DNA of 64,000 nucleotides from Bifidobacterium asteroides DSM 20089 (lineage in GTDB: Bacteria > Actinomycetota > Actinomycetes > Actinomycetales > Bifidobacteriaceae). Positions 53,229 through 61,901 of the stretch are shown piece after piece (within the stretch, counting starts at the first letter, position 1; every line of letters starts with the position of its first letter). The stretch is taken from positions 1,488,001 to 1,552,000 of the forward strand of contig NZ_CP017696.1 of NCBI RefSeq assembly GCF_002715865.1, in the 5' to 3' direction. A program made the position numbers and the translations under genes. The notes under the pieces are model-generated. The model made no database searches and was not told the origin of the DNA. It saw only the letters and a list, made by a program, of their open reading frames with translations.

Positions 53229-54674
53229 TCAGGACTTGGCCGCCGGACGACGCCGGGCCAAAATGGCCTCCACGCCGATGGACAGGGAGTCCTCGCTGCG
53301 ATCGGGCACCTCGACCTGGGCCTGCATCTCCCGCTTGTGAAAGTCGTCGGGCCGGCCATCAGCCTTCTTCTGAGCCTGCTTCTGATCCGGTTGCTTCTTT
53401 TCGGGGGGACGGGCCACGGAAACCTGCCGCGTGGATTTGATCTCCAGGCTGTGGGGACCCTCGTCTTCGTTATTCTTGCCGTCCTTGTCCGCTTCATCGC
53501 CACGGGCCGATCCCAGGGAGAAGGAGATCAGATCCTGGCCCGCCGCCATGCCGAAGGCGTCCAAGGCCGGAGAGGGGTTGATGCGCTTGAGCTCATTGGT
53601 TGCGTCGTCCTGGGCCTTAGACGGGGACGATGAAGACGGGTGCTCTTTGCCGGCAGAGGCAGAGACCGATCCGGATTTGCCTGAATGGGCGGCGGATTGG
53701 ACAGACACCGATCCTGGCGAAGTCGACCGAGCTACAGACTCGGAGGCCGAGGACTTGTCCACTGAAGACTTGGGCGCTGCAGGCTTGGAGGCGGTCTTCT
53801 GGGCCTTTGAAGATTGGGGGGTTGCCGGTTTGGAAGCCGTCGGCCCAGAAGCTGCTTGTTTGGCTGGGGTCCTTTCAGAGGTCTTCCTGGCGTCGGACGG
53901 ACCGCTGGACGTATGCCCGGTCTGCGCAGCGGTCTTTTCGGGCGGCTTGACGGACCCGGCCGGACCCTTAGCCTTGCTGCTGGCTGTCGACTTTGCAGGC
54001 TTGGTCGAATTGTGCTGCCTGGCCTTGAGGGCTGCCTGCTGATCAGCCTTGGCCTGGGCCAGCGTTCGACGAATCTCACTCTTGTCAAGCACATCCGTGG
54101 CCGTTTCCGTGCGGCCCTCATTCTTTGCCTGCCCAGGCTTGCCGGAGGTCTTGCTCCTGGTCAGACTGGCCACCTGCTGACGACGTTGCCGGGCACGCCG
54201 CTGGGCCAAATTGCGCTCCCAGGCCCGAGCCTGGGCTGAAGCATGTGCGCCGGCAGCAAGCACCACTATCACCAGGGCCAGAGGAATCAGAGTGAACCAT
54301 GGGCTATAATCCAAAGCGAAAGAGAGCCCAGCCACCAGCAGGGTGACGACCAGGAGGACAAGGACCAGAATGCGACGACGGCGTATGGCCGCGCGACGCA
54401 ACTGTCTGATCTGCTTGATGCGCTGGGCCTGACTCCGCCGGTTGCCATCCTGCTGCCCTTGCTGCATGACCAACCCTTTCACCGTCCTCGACTGCCTGTC
54501 GCAGAACCTCATCCCGTCTTCCCGACCCACCATGTGCAGGGAGGTGGAAAGCCTGTCCTGGCGATGCTCCGAGGCCCGCTTCATGCCCTTGATGGTGCGA
54601 AACGGCAGCCAACCCAGCACCAGAATCACCGCAATCACCAAAACCACGATGCTGCTGAGTGATCCATAAGCCAT
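53229..54674 (-). CDS. Membrane protein with long Ser/Ala/Lys-rich segment, function unknown
   Basis: 481 residues. Hydrophobic helices are at about 7-25, 101-118 and 126-146, with basic loops (RRAAIRRRRI) between, and a basic/coiled stretch at about 150-215. Residues ~220-360 are a low-complexity Ser/Ala/Lys/Pro region. A more conserved-looking C-terminus (ALDAFGMAAGQDLISFSLGSA and SLSIGVEAILARRRPA) ends the protein. The N-terminal helix with RTIKGMKRASEHRQDRLSTSLH may be a short juxtamembrane motif. The low-complexity part resembles a spacer crossing the cell-wall zone or a disordered cytoplasmic tail; topology is uncertain. Confidence 0.75.
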   Translation of the reverse strand: MAYGSLSSIVVLVIAVILVLGWLPFRTIKGMKRASEHRQDRLSTSLHMVGREDGMRFCDRQSRTVKGLVMQQGQQDGNRRSQAQRIKQIRQLRRAAIRRRRILVLVLLVVTLLVAGLSFALDYSPWFTLIPLALVIVVLAAGAHASAQARAWERNLAQRRARQRRQQVASLTRSKTSGKPGQAKNEGRTETATDVLDKSEIRRTLAQAKADQQAALKARQHNSTKPAKSTASSKAKGPAGSVKPPEKTAAQTGHTSSGPSDARKTSERTPAKQAASGPTASKPATPQSSKAQKTASKPAAPKSSVDKSSASESVARSTSPGSVSVQSAAHSGKSGSVSASAGKEHPSSSSPSKAQDDATNELKRINPSPALDAFGMAAGQDLISFSLGSARGDEADKDGKNNEDEGPHSLEIKSTRQVSVARPPEKKQPDQKQAQKKADGRPDDFHKREMQAQVEVPDRSEDSLSIGVEAILARRRPAAKS

Positions 54675-54749
54675 AAGTACTACGTTAGTTGACGGTATGC
54701 CCCAAGCGGCAAGTCAAACCCAGCGTGTCGACCATATCCACCCAGGGGT

Positions 54750-55403
54750 TCATAAACGAGCCAGCAGATTGGGATCGAATTGGTCGCTGACCCAAGCAAA
54801 GGTCAGGTGGTCCCGCCACCGTCCGTTTACGTACATGTAGCTATGGCGCAGCCCTTCCGGCTCCATGCCCAGCTTTCGGACGACACGCAGGGACCGCTGG
54901 TTTTCAGGCAGAATCGCCACCTCCAGACGGTGCAGATGGGGCCCCCTCCTGTCCCTGAAGGCCCAATTCGCCAACATGGCCAGGGCCAGGGGCGCAAATC
55001 CGTGGCCGATCCAATCCTGGTCCACCCAGTAACCCGCTACCGCCGTACACATGGACCCGTAGCGGATGGCACCCAGGGAAATCTGCCCCACGATGCTCTG
55101 ATGAAACTCCATCAGGAAGACCGCTGAAGTGCCGTCCTGCCGGGAACGCTCCAACTCCTGCATCCACTGGGCATATGTCATGCCAGGCCCGTGGCGGGGA
55201 TCCCCTGATTCCCATGGAGCCAGCCAATCACGATTCCTCCATCGGACTGCGTTCCAGGCTGCCTGGTCACCCTCACGAATGGGCCTCAGTAGAAAGTCCC
55301 CATGGCCTGGGGGCGGAGTCAGACGATCAGGCAGATTCAGAGCATGGTCCGAACGGGCTCGGGAACCCTGCCAGACCTGGCGGAAGGTATGCAGAACCGA
55401 CAT
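54750..55403 (-). CDS. GNAT acetyltransferase, RimJ/RimL type
   Basis: A 217-residue acetyl-CoA-dependent N-acetyltransferase. The RimJ-like start LRPIREGDQAAW, the central VAGYWVDQDWIGHGFAPLALAML acetyl-CoA-binding segment (about residue 128), and VVRKLGMEPEGLRHSYMYVNGRWRDHL are typical of enzymes acetylating ribosomal-protein N-termini or similar targets. It is divergent from the cyclo-ligase gene. The substrate is unknown. Confidence 0.88.
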   Translation of the reverse strand: MSVLHTFRQVWQGSRARSDHALNLPDRLTPPPGHGDFLLRPIREGDQAAWNAVRWRNRDWLAPWESGDPRHGPGMTYAQWMQELERSRQDGTSAVFLMEFHQSIVGQISLGAIRYGSMCTAVAGYWVDQDWIGHGFAPLALAMLANWAFRDRRGPHLHRLEVAILPENQRSLRVVRKLGMEPEGLRHSYMYVNGRWRDHLTFAWVSDQFDPNLLARL

Positions 55404-55482
55404 GACTCCATATTCTCACCGAACGGCAGCCGAGGCAGACATGCGTCCACCAAGGAGAGCCCCTGCTGGTAGAACTGAGGAC

Positions 55483-56160
55483 ATGAACGAGCAGGATCGC
55501 ATCGATATGGATAAGCAGAATCGGCGCGGCCTACTGCTTGAGGCCCGACGGCGTATCGACCGGGCTCAATGCCAGGATGCGGGCCGCAAGCTGGCTGATC
55601 TGCTGGCCGACCAGGTAATTGCCAAGGTCGAACGCTTCCGAAGCGAACAGAGCCTGACCGTGGCTGCCTTTGCCTCCATTCGGGGGGAGATAGCCATGGA
55701 TTCCAGCCTGGATCTCCTGCTGGGCCGGGGCTGCCAGGTGCTCATTCCCATGCTGGGTACGGGCACCCAGGTCGGTTGGGGGCGCCTACGATCAGAGCAG
55801 GATCTGGAAGGCATGAGGCGGATTCCCGGCTGGCGGCCTGACGAACCCGATATGTCGGCCTTGCCGGCGCAGGCCTTGAATCAGGCTGATCTGATCATGG
55901 TGCCGGCGCTGGCCATCGACCATGACGGCATTCGTCTGGGTCGGGGCGGCGGCTGGTATGACCGGGCCCTTGCCCTGCGTGCCGAACAGACTCCAGTGGT
56001 GGGCATCTGCTGGCCCGGCGAATTCGTGGAAGACCCTCTGCCCCATCTGGACCATGATCTTCCTGTGGATGCGGTCCTGACACCCGAAGGTTTCACGCCC
56101 ACAGCCACAGGTCTGTCACGAATGCCCGGAGCGGACCATAATGGTGATGAACAAGACTGA
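55483..56160 (+). CDS. 5-formyltetrahydrofolate cyclo-ligase
   Basis: A 225-residue enzyme converting 5-formyl-THF to 5,10-methenyl-THF with ATP. The signature DGIRLGRGGGWYDRAL (about residues 145-160) and VGICWPGEFV follow the family. Starts at 55483 (GAGG only 2 bases before) or 55507 (AGGAT upstream) are both possible. It is followed by the FmdB gene and a SAF protein. Confidence 0.9.
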   Translation: MNEQDRIDMDKQNRRGLLLEARRRIDRAQCQDAGRKLADLLADQVIAKVERFRSEQSLTVAAFASIRGEIAMDSSLDLLLGRGCQVLIPMLGTGTQVGWGRLRSEQDLEGMRRIPGWRPDEPDMSALPAQALNQADLIMVPALAIDHDGIRLGRGGGWYDRALALRAEQTPVVGICWPGEFVEDPLPHLDHDLPVDAVLTPEGFTPTATGLSRMPGADHNGDEQD

Positions 56161-56261
56161 CGAGGGGCCCGGTGCCGATTCTTCTGGTCGAAGCCACCAC
56201 TAGGATATTGGGTGTTGAACCAATCGTCGCGCGAACCGACCATCAGCGGAGGGAAAGAACG

Positions 56262-56477
56262 GTGCCCACCTATCATTATCGTTGCAAGAACTGTGGATAC
56301 GACTTTACCAAGGAGCAGTCCTTCAGCGACGAACCCATCACCATCTGCCCCAAGTGCGGGCAGCAACAGGTCCGCAAGGTCTTCTCCGCAGTGCCCATCG
56401 AGTTCAAGGGCCATGGTTTCTACCGGACCGACGGAGCCTCATCTTCCTCCTCTTCAAGCTCCACAAGCAGCAAGTAG
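56262..56477 (+). CDS. FmdB-family zinc ribbon protein
   Basis: A 71-residue regulatory-type zinc ribbon. It starts from GTG (MPTYHYRCKNCGYDFTKEQS) with GGAGGG 8 bases upstream. Cysteines CKNC and CPKC form the ribbon; the tail is a Ser-rich run. Proteins of this family are often found next to folate and mechanosensitive-channel genes in actinobacteria; the function is not settled. Confidence 0.9.
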   Translation: MPTYHYRCKNCGYDFTKEQSFSDEPITICPKCGQQQVRKVFSAVPIEFKGHGFYRTDGASSSSSSSSTSSK

Positions 56478-56549
56478 ACCGAGAGGCACATTCGACCACA
56501 TCGACCATGCGGACCCATACGTCGGCCAGGATTCTGGCAGGCTGGGGGC

Positions 56550-57348
56550 ATGGTCGATTGTTCCATCTTCAGCAATAAGGACAAGCCCTCAGCCACCGCG
56601 GGATTCCTGACCCGCCGACGTCGGCTTTTCCGGCTGCGGCGCACAGGGGCCGCCCTGGCATTGGGGCTGGCGGTCTTCTGCACCCTACAGATCCTGCTCC
56701 AGGCCCAGGGCCGCCTGTCTGTACTGGTCGCAGCGCGGCCTATTGCACGCGGATCAACCATCGAGCCTGGCATGGTTGAAACGCGGATTCTGCATGGCAG
56801 GGAACGGTTGCCTGGCCTGATCTCCTCATTTGGGCAAGTACGTGGGCGTCGACTGATGATAAGCATCCATACAGGGCAACCGCTGACAACGGCCATGATC
56901 AGCAGCAGACCGGCACAACCACCCGGGACCACTCCGGTGACCGTCCGCCTGGCCGACGACCCGGGAGACCTGCAGGCCGGCGACCAGGCGAGCCTGCTTG
57001 CTTCCGGAGACTGCCCAGCTGGTGCCGGTCCGCATCATGCCCAGACGGGTTCCCTGCCACCGGCCTCTGGGCAGACCTCAGGCGGCGGGCGCTGCATGAT
57101 AGCCGAGCAGGCACTGGCTCTACAGCCGGCACAGACCATCGCCAAAGATCGATCCGGCCTGGAAGGTCGGGAGGGTGACCAAGTCCGACAATCGTCCCAG
57201 GCCGTCTTCGCCCTGGATGCCAGTCAGGCTCTGCTTTTGTTATCGCTGGATCCATCTACACCCGTCATTGCGATCCGCCCAGACAGAGTCTCTGTACCGA
57301 CACCCTCCAATCATGTCGGAAAACCGAAACCATCCTGGGCCCGCGATA
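56550..57348 (+). CDS. SAF-domain membrane protein, 3' end uncertain
   Basis: A SAF-domain protein with a basic N-terminus and one membrane helix (GAALALGLAVFCTLQILL, about residues 33-50). The SAF domain (VLVAARPIARGSTIEPGMVETR, about 58-80) lies outside. The family usually ends after a region like ALDASQALLLLSLDPSTPVIAI (about residues 220-242). Here the frame stays open through mscL to 58727, giving a 725-residue reading that is not credible. The end given is the first stop in the adjacent frame (TAA at 57346-57348). Either a frameshift removed the natural stop or the gene has a long overlapping tail. Confidence 0.55.
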
Positions 57349-57408
57349 ATGGAGTAAGAAGCAGGCATGGGCTCTCTATGCCTCACATCAGCTACGGAAG
57401 GATGGACA

Positions 57409-57936
57409 ATGGCCTCAATCAATCAGGTGGCGGCCAAGGATACCGCCGAAGCAGTCCACAAAATCTCGCAAATCAGCAACAAGGGCGTCCTGGGCGAGTT
57501 CAAGCAGTTCATCTCCCGCGGTTCCATGGTGGATATGGCCGTAGGTGTGGTTATGGGTTCGGCGGTGACCAGCGTGGTCAACGCCATCGTCAACAATCTG
57601 ATCAGCCCCCTGATCGCCATGATCTTCGGCAAACCGGACCTGTCAGGGCTCCTGACCATCACCTACCGGAACGCCACCATCTCCTTCGGCGCCATTCTGA
57701 CGGCCCTGCTCAACTTCCTCTTGATCGCGATCGCCGTCTACTTCTGCATCATCATGCCCATCAACAAGCTGCGGCAGCTGAGCCGGGCAGCCTCGGGGAT
57801 CAAGGATCAGCCCAACGCACCCAGCCCCCAGGACCAGACCCTTCAGCTGCTCCGTCAAATCGCCGACGACATTCACCAGTCAACGAGCGCAGACAGTCAA
57901 AAGGCTGGAACCGAACTGCCCAAGAGCCAGGACTAG
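57409..57936 (+). CDS. mscL: Large-conductance mechanosensitive channel
   Basis: A 175-residue MscL, a homopentameric channel releasing solutes on osmotic downshock. The first helix VDMAVGVVMGSAVTSVVNAIVNN and second helix SFGAILTALLNFLLIAIAVYF are plain. The N-terminal ~20 residues and a charged C-terminal helix (about residues 130-175) extend the 136-residue E. coli protein. Start at ATG 57409 (MASINQVA) with AAGGA upstream. Confidence 0.94.
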   Translation: MASINQVAAKDTAEAVHKISQISNKGVLGEFKQFISRGSMVDMAVGVVMGSAVTSVVNAIVNNLISPLIAMIFGKPDLSGLLTITYRNATISFGAILTALLNFLLIAIAVYFCIIMPINKLRQLSRAASGIKDQPNAPSPQDQTLQLLRQIADDIHQSTSADSQKAGTELPKSQD

Positions 57937-57945
57937 GACCGGCCG

Positions 57946-58182
57946 TCAATCGCCGCGCTCATTGGGGAAGAGCCCCCAGTGAGGCGGCAACTCGCCCAGG
58001 ATCCGCCGATCATCCCCATCAAGACGATCCTGCGCACAGACACGGTCCTGGGGATCCTCCTCGGTGCCATCAACATCGAACCGTTCTGTGCCTGGACGAA
58101 CAACCCGCCGATGGCGACGCCGATGCGGGGCTGCAGACTCACCAGCCTGGTTTCCCCGATCTAGCTGATTATCCGCCATCAA
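57946..58182 (-). CDS. Small charged protein of unknown function
   Basis: A 78-residue hydrophilic protein rich in Asp and Arg (GTERFDVDGTEEDPQDRV, LDGDDRRILGELPPHWGLF). Its start overlaps the stop of the helicase-like gene by 4 bases (58179-58182), suggesting translational coupling as the third gene of the FHA operon. No known domain was recognised. It lies antisense-adjacent to mscL without overlap. Confidence 0.55.
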   Translation of the reverse strand: MMADNQLDRGNQAGESAAPHRRRHRRVVRPGTERFDVDGTEEDPQDRVCAQDRLDGDDRRILGELPPHWGLFPNERGD

Positions 58183-61100
58183 CGCGCCTGTTGGTAGATA
58201 TCGGCCAGGATGGCGACGATCCTGTCGGCTTCCTTGTCGGGGTTGACAAAGGCCGAAACACTCCAGACGGTCATGACCGACCAGCCAAGATACTGCAGGT
58301 CCTCGGTGGTGAACCGGTGACGTTCCCGAGTGGACTGAGTGTGCATGAACTCGGCGTCATCTGTCAGCACGGCCAAAGCATAGGGCTTGTTCTTGAGCCC
58401 CACCACCAGCGGAATTCGGGGCGCCTGGTCGTACCCGTAATCCAGAGCTACATCCAGCCCCCGGGTCCGCAGCCGCTGGGCCAGATCCCGGAAGAGCACA
58501 TTAGTGGACTGCCCGGCCTGCCCGGGCCGGGCCGGTTCCGCGTCGTGATGCTCAACCCAGGTCAACAGCTCCTTGAGCAGACGCGGTCCCGGCTGGTGAA
58601 TGCGGTCGTCCTCCAGATCATCAGCGGAGAACGCCGCGACGATGTCCAGATTCCGATCCGGCAGGACCAGAGCATCCAACAGCATGCCCTTGCCCCCTTC
58701 GCCCTCCAAATCGCCGAATTGCTGTAAGAGACGGCCATGGGTGGTCTTGGCAAAGCCCAGAGTCAGGATCACGTCCGTGGCCCGAGCACCGCAGACCTCG
58801 TCAATGCCGACGATGCGTACATGCCGCAGGAACTTGGCGAAGACCCTGTCCTTGGCTGCCGCCGACTTGAGTTCTGCACCCAACCGGGAGCGGTGGGTAG
58901 CCGACAAGGTGACCACAGTCAGCAGATAGCTGTTCGGCACCAGGGAGAAGGATCCAGCCTTGCGTTTAAGCATGTCGACAACGGCAGCAACCTCCTGTTG
59001 GCTGGACTCGACCAGGCCGGTGGCCATGACTGGGACGCCAGCGCCTTCCACCCTGGTCAGGGTCACTCTTCCAGGCTGCCGGCAGTCGGGCACAGGTGCC
59101 GACAGATCCCCGTAGCCATGGTCTTTCAGGAAGGCGTCCAGCCGAATGGAACGACGCGAGGGACGAGCCTTGACGGTGACCGGTACCAGATGGTCAACCA
59201 GCTGCAAGAGGCCATCCGAGGTAATGGTGGGCCGGTGGGCTATGACCGCCACCTGCCGGGCCCGAGCCAGCACGGTAAGCACCTGGATGGAAGGCATATG
59301 GGCCCCGGCATCGATGATGACCGTATCGGCCAGCTGTGTCGGATTGGTCCTGGTCGCCAGCGTGGCCGGAGTCGCGATAATGATGGGCTTGGCCGCTGAC
59401 AGTATGCCAGGGTGAGCCTGTTGGAAGACCGTAAGGGAGGCGCCGGGGCTGCCGGCCAGCATGGTATGCAGCTGATTGGCCTCCTGGGTGCGTGAGAAGA
59501 GCAGCTCGGACAGGCGCTTTTCGCTCTCCTGGGCAACCATGGGCCCTACGCTGGCCACATGCTGGGCATCCACCTGGCTGAAGCGGTCGGCTGCATTGGA
59601 CAGGGCGGAACCGTCCTGATTGGAGATGATCTGCGAGGAGCGCATGATGTCATCGAAGACCGTGGTCCACCAGGCCAGCTGCAGTTCGGCTCGTACAGCC
59701 TTGCCTTCAACCTGGCGGTTGCGCAGGTCCTGAACCAGGTCCTGCAGCCCCGCCTTGCTGAATTCGCCCTCCAGGGCGCATCGCTCAGGCAGGGTATCCA
59801 GGGCTGTATGGTCGTCAAAGAGGGCCTTGAGCCGCTCCTCCACCTTGTTGAAGTCCATGGTCTCCAAATCACCGCCAGCCGGAGTCGAGTCCAGCACGGT
59901 GTCCAGAGCTGTCATGTCACGAATCAGGGATTCCTGAGTGTCAATGATGACGTCCAGCTTGGGCGGAAGAACCGGCCAGCCGCCATGGGGGACGAAGGTT
60001 CGCCATTGCTCGGCCTGCTTGGAGACCACCACCAGCGACTCATGCAAATCCTCGACCTGGGCGCCGGGTCTGAGCAGGCTCTTGGCCTCCTTGACCAGAC
60101 GTCGACGTTCCCAGAATCCCAGATTGGTGCCATTGGCCTTGCGATCGGCCTTGGACTTGGTGGCCTCAATCATGGCGGGGATGTCGCGTTCGAAGATGGA
60201 AGGCTGGAAGACATCCAGGACCCGGCGCAGATTCTTAAGGACCACCACCTGCCGCCCCCAATCCTTGACGGTGGCCGGCACGGGAAATCCGCAGGTCTCT
60301 ACAGTGGATTTGACCTGCTCTCGGGTATCTGGCAGAAGCCTCTGCAGAAGACGAACCACGCGGGAGTACGCATCCACAGCCTCGTTCTCGCTGACCAGGG
60401 TTGCGCCGTACCAAGGGGTGTCCTTGGGGCCGATGACGAATTCGCCCAGCTCGGCGGCCCTCTCCAGCTTGTCCGCCCAGGCATCCAGCTCGGGCTGCAG
60501 GTTGTGGGCCGTGGCCGCGCCCAGACGGACGCGGGTGGCGGGATGCGTGGGCATATTGGCAATGTTGGCCAGATTCTGAATGGTCTGATAGGCCGAAACC
60601 CCCCAGCTGGAGTCCACCCCATGCAAATCGCCCAGGTAGCGGGTCAGACGGGAACGGACACCCACAAGCTCGTCAGCCACCTGGTCGAAGTGCTCACTGG
60701 CCTTGCCGGGTTTGAACCCCACCGCATCAATCAGCCGCTGATCCAGGACCCGACCCAGCTGATCGTCAGTCAGGTCAAGGGCCATGTCAGCCATCCCGGC
60801 AGCATCCAGACGATGCTGGAAGCGCCGCTTCTCCTCCACTACGCAGGGCACATAGAGCACGGTTCTTCCAGCAGTGACGCAGCGCGAAGCAATGGCCAAG
60901 GCATCGTCGGCGCTGTGACGGCCGGTCTGCTCATCCACAAGCACGCTGTGCCCGGTCGCCACCAGCTGGGCGGCATAACGGACCCGGTTGTCCACATCCC
61001 CGGCCTCAAACTCGCTGTGAGGGTCAGCATCGAAGGGGCTGTAGTCGGGCACAGGCCCGCCCTTGAGCCGCTCGGAGGCTGCCTGGTCGCCAGTCAAGAC

Positions 61101-61901
61101 ATCCAGCAGGTCGTTGCCGGTGGACCCGGCTGTCATCCGATCCAGGATCCGAAGGCTTTCGCCCAGCAGCTGGGCCGATGGCTCGATGAAGCATCCCAGA
61201 ACGATTTTTCGTTCGATAGTGAAGTCGCTGATATGCGGCGTGATCAGGGCCGTCATGTCCTTGAACAGCGAAGAAGTTTCGGGGGTGCCGCCCTGGTAGT
61301 GGGAGGCGGAAAACAGGCGGTCCGGATCCAGGGTGATGCCCCGCTCGCGCATGGCCGAAATCAAGGCAGGATTAAGATCCACCTTGCCAGTGAACCTGAT
61401 GGAGGCTCTGGATGCTCCCTGCGTGCTCTCGTCGATACGCACGGGATAGAGCAGTACAGGCATGTCACGCCCCTGCCAGGCAGCCACCCCCACCACCATG
61501 GAGAGCTGGGCGAAACCGCTGGCATGCTCCTTGGCGGCCTGATCGTCCAGAACCCGCTCCATGCGCCGGTGGGCCGCGCGCAGCATGCCACGGTCCCGGA
61601 AGAGCGCATCCAGATGGACCTGGCCGCTGGCGAAGAGCTGGGCAATGCCTGAAGGATGCGCATGCGTCAGGTCCATCTGAGCCGCCAGTTGCGACACATT
61701 CTCCAAGGGGGTCAAGCCCACCTGGTTCTGGTAATCCTGGCGCCATCCCCGAATTCGCTCCAGGGGAGTCAACGGGGCCTTGACCTCTTCAGCCGCACGG
61801 TCGGAGGAGGAGCCAGCCGTTGATGCCTGTGCATCTTCAGCCCGTTTGTCCTCTTCCGATCCCCCGGTGCTCATTACCGTCTCGCTCATCCGTCCACTCA
61901 C
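58179..61901 (-). CDS. Degenerate SF1-helicase-like protein with Vsr-like C-terminal domain
   Basis: A 1240-residue protein laid out like the DUF4011-type SF1 helicases with a restriction-endonuclease-like end, but with eroded motifs. The motif I position near residue 320 reads VLVDEQTGRHSADD instead of GxGKS/T. The motif II position near residue 860 reads VIIDAGAHMPS instead of DEA. The C-terminal fold (about residues 1150-1240: LDVALDYGYDQAPRIPLVVG, RERHRFTTEDLQYLGWSVM) matches Vsr/MTES_1575-type nucleases in shape, but the ExK pair is missing. It overlaps the FHA gene by 4 bases. It may be a structural or regulatory derivative rather than an active helicase-nuclease. Confidence 0.7.
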   Translation of the reverse strand: MSGRMSETVMSTGGSEEDKRAEDAQASTAGSSSDRAAEEVKAPLTPLERIRGWRQDYQNQVGLTPLENVSQLAAQMDLTHAHPSGIAQLFASGQVHLDALFRDRGMLRAAHRRMERVLDDQAAKEHASGFAQLSMVVGVAAWQGRDMPVLLYPVRIDESTQGASRASIRFTGKVDLNPALISAMRERGITLDPDRLFSASHYQGGTPETSSLFKDMTALITPHISDFTIERKIVLGCFIEPSAQLLGESLRILDRMTAGSTGNDLLDVLTGDQAASERLKGGPVPDYSPFDADPHSEFEAGDVDNRVRYAAQLVATGHSVLVDEQTGRHSADDALAIASRCVTAGRTVLYVPCVVEEKRRFQHRLDAAGMADMALDLTDDQLGRVLDQRLIDAVGFKPGKASEHFDQVADELVGVRSRLTRYLGDLHGVDSSWGVSAYQTIQNLANIANMPTHPATRVRLGAATAHNLQPELDAWADKLERAAELGEFVIGPKDTPWYGATLVSENEAVDAYSRVVRLLQRLLPDTREQVKSTVETCGFPVPATVKDWGRQVVVLKNLRRVLDVFQPSIFERDIPAMIEATKSKADRKANGTNLGFWERRRLVKEAKSLLRPGAQVEDLHESLVVVSKQAEQWRTFVPHGGWPVLPPKLDVIIDTQESLIRDMTALDTVLDSTPAGGDLETMDFNKVEERLKALFDDHTALDTLPERCALEGEFSKAGLQDLVQDLRNRQVEGKAVRAELQLAWWTTVFDDIMRSSQIISNQDGSALSNAADRFSQVDAQHVASVGPMVAQESEKRLSELLFSRTQEANQLHTMLAGSPGASLTVFQQAHPGILSAAKPIIIATPATLATRTNPTQLADTVIIDAGAHMPSIQVLTVLARARQVAVIAHRPTITSDGLLQLVDHLVPVTVKARPSRRSIRLDAFLKDHGYGDLSAPVPDCRQPGRVTLTRVEGAGVPVMATGLVESSQQEVAAVVDMLKRKAGSFSLVPNSYLLTVVTLSATHRSRLGAELKSAAAKDRVFAKFLRHVRIVGIDEVCGARATDVILTLGFAKTTHGRLLQQFGDLEGEGGKGMLLDALVLPDRNLDIVAAFSADDLEDDRIHQPGPRLLKELLTWVEHHDAEPARPGQAGQSTNVLFRDLAQRLRTRGLDVALDYGYDQAPRIPLVVGLKNKPYALAVLTDDAEFMHTQSTRERHRFTTEDLQYLGWSVMTVWSVSAFVNPDKEADRIVAILADIYQQAR

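Noticed and set aside
57946-58182. The alternative minus frame 57933-58142 as the gene here
   Set aside because: The 57946-58182 frame has the 4-base overlap with the upstream gene and a more protein-like sequence; the other has neither.
59559-61652. 697-codon plus-strand open frame opposite the helicase-like gene
   Set aside because: Shadow frame; no motif, no credible start.
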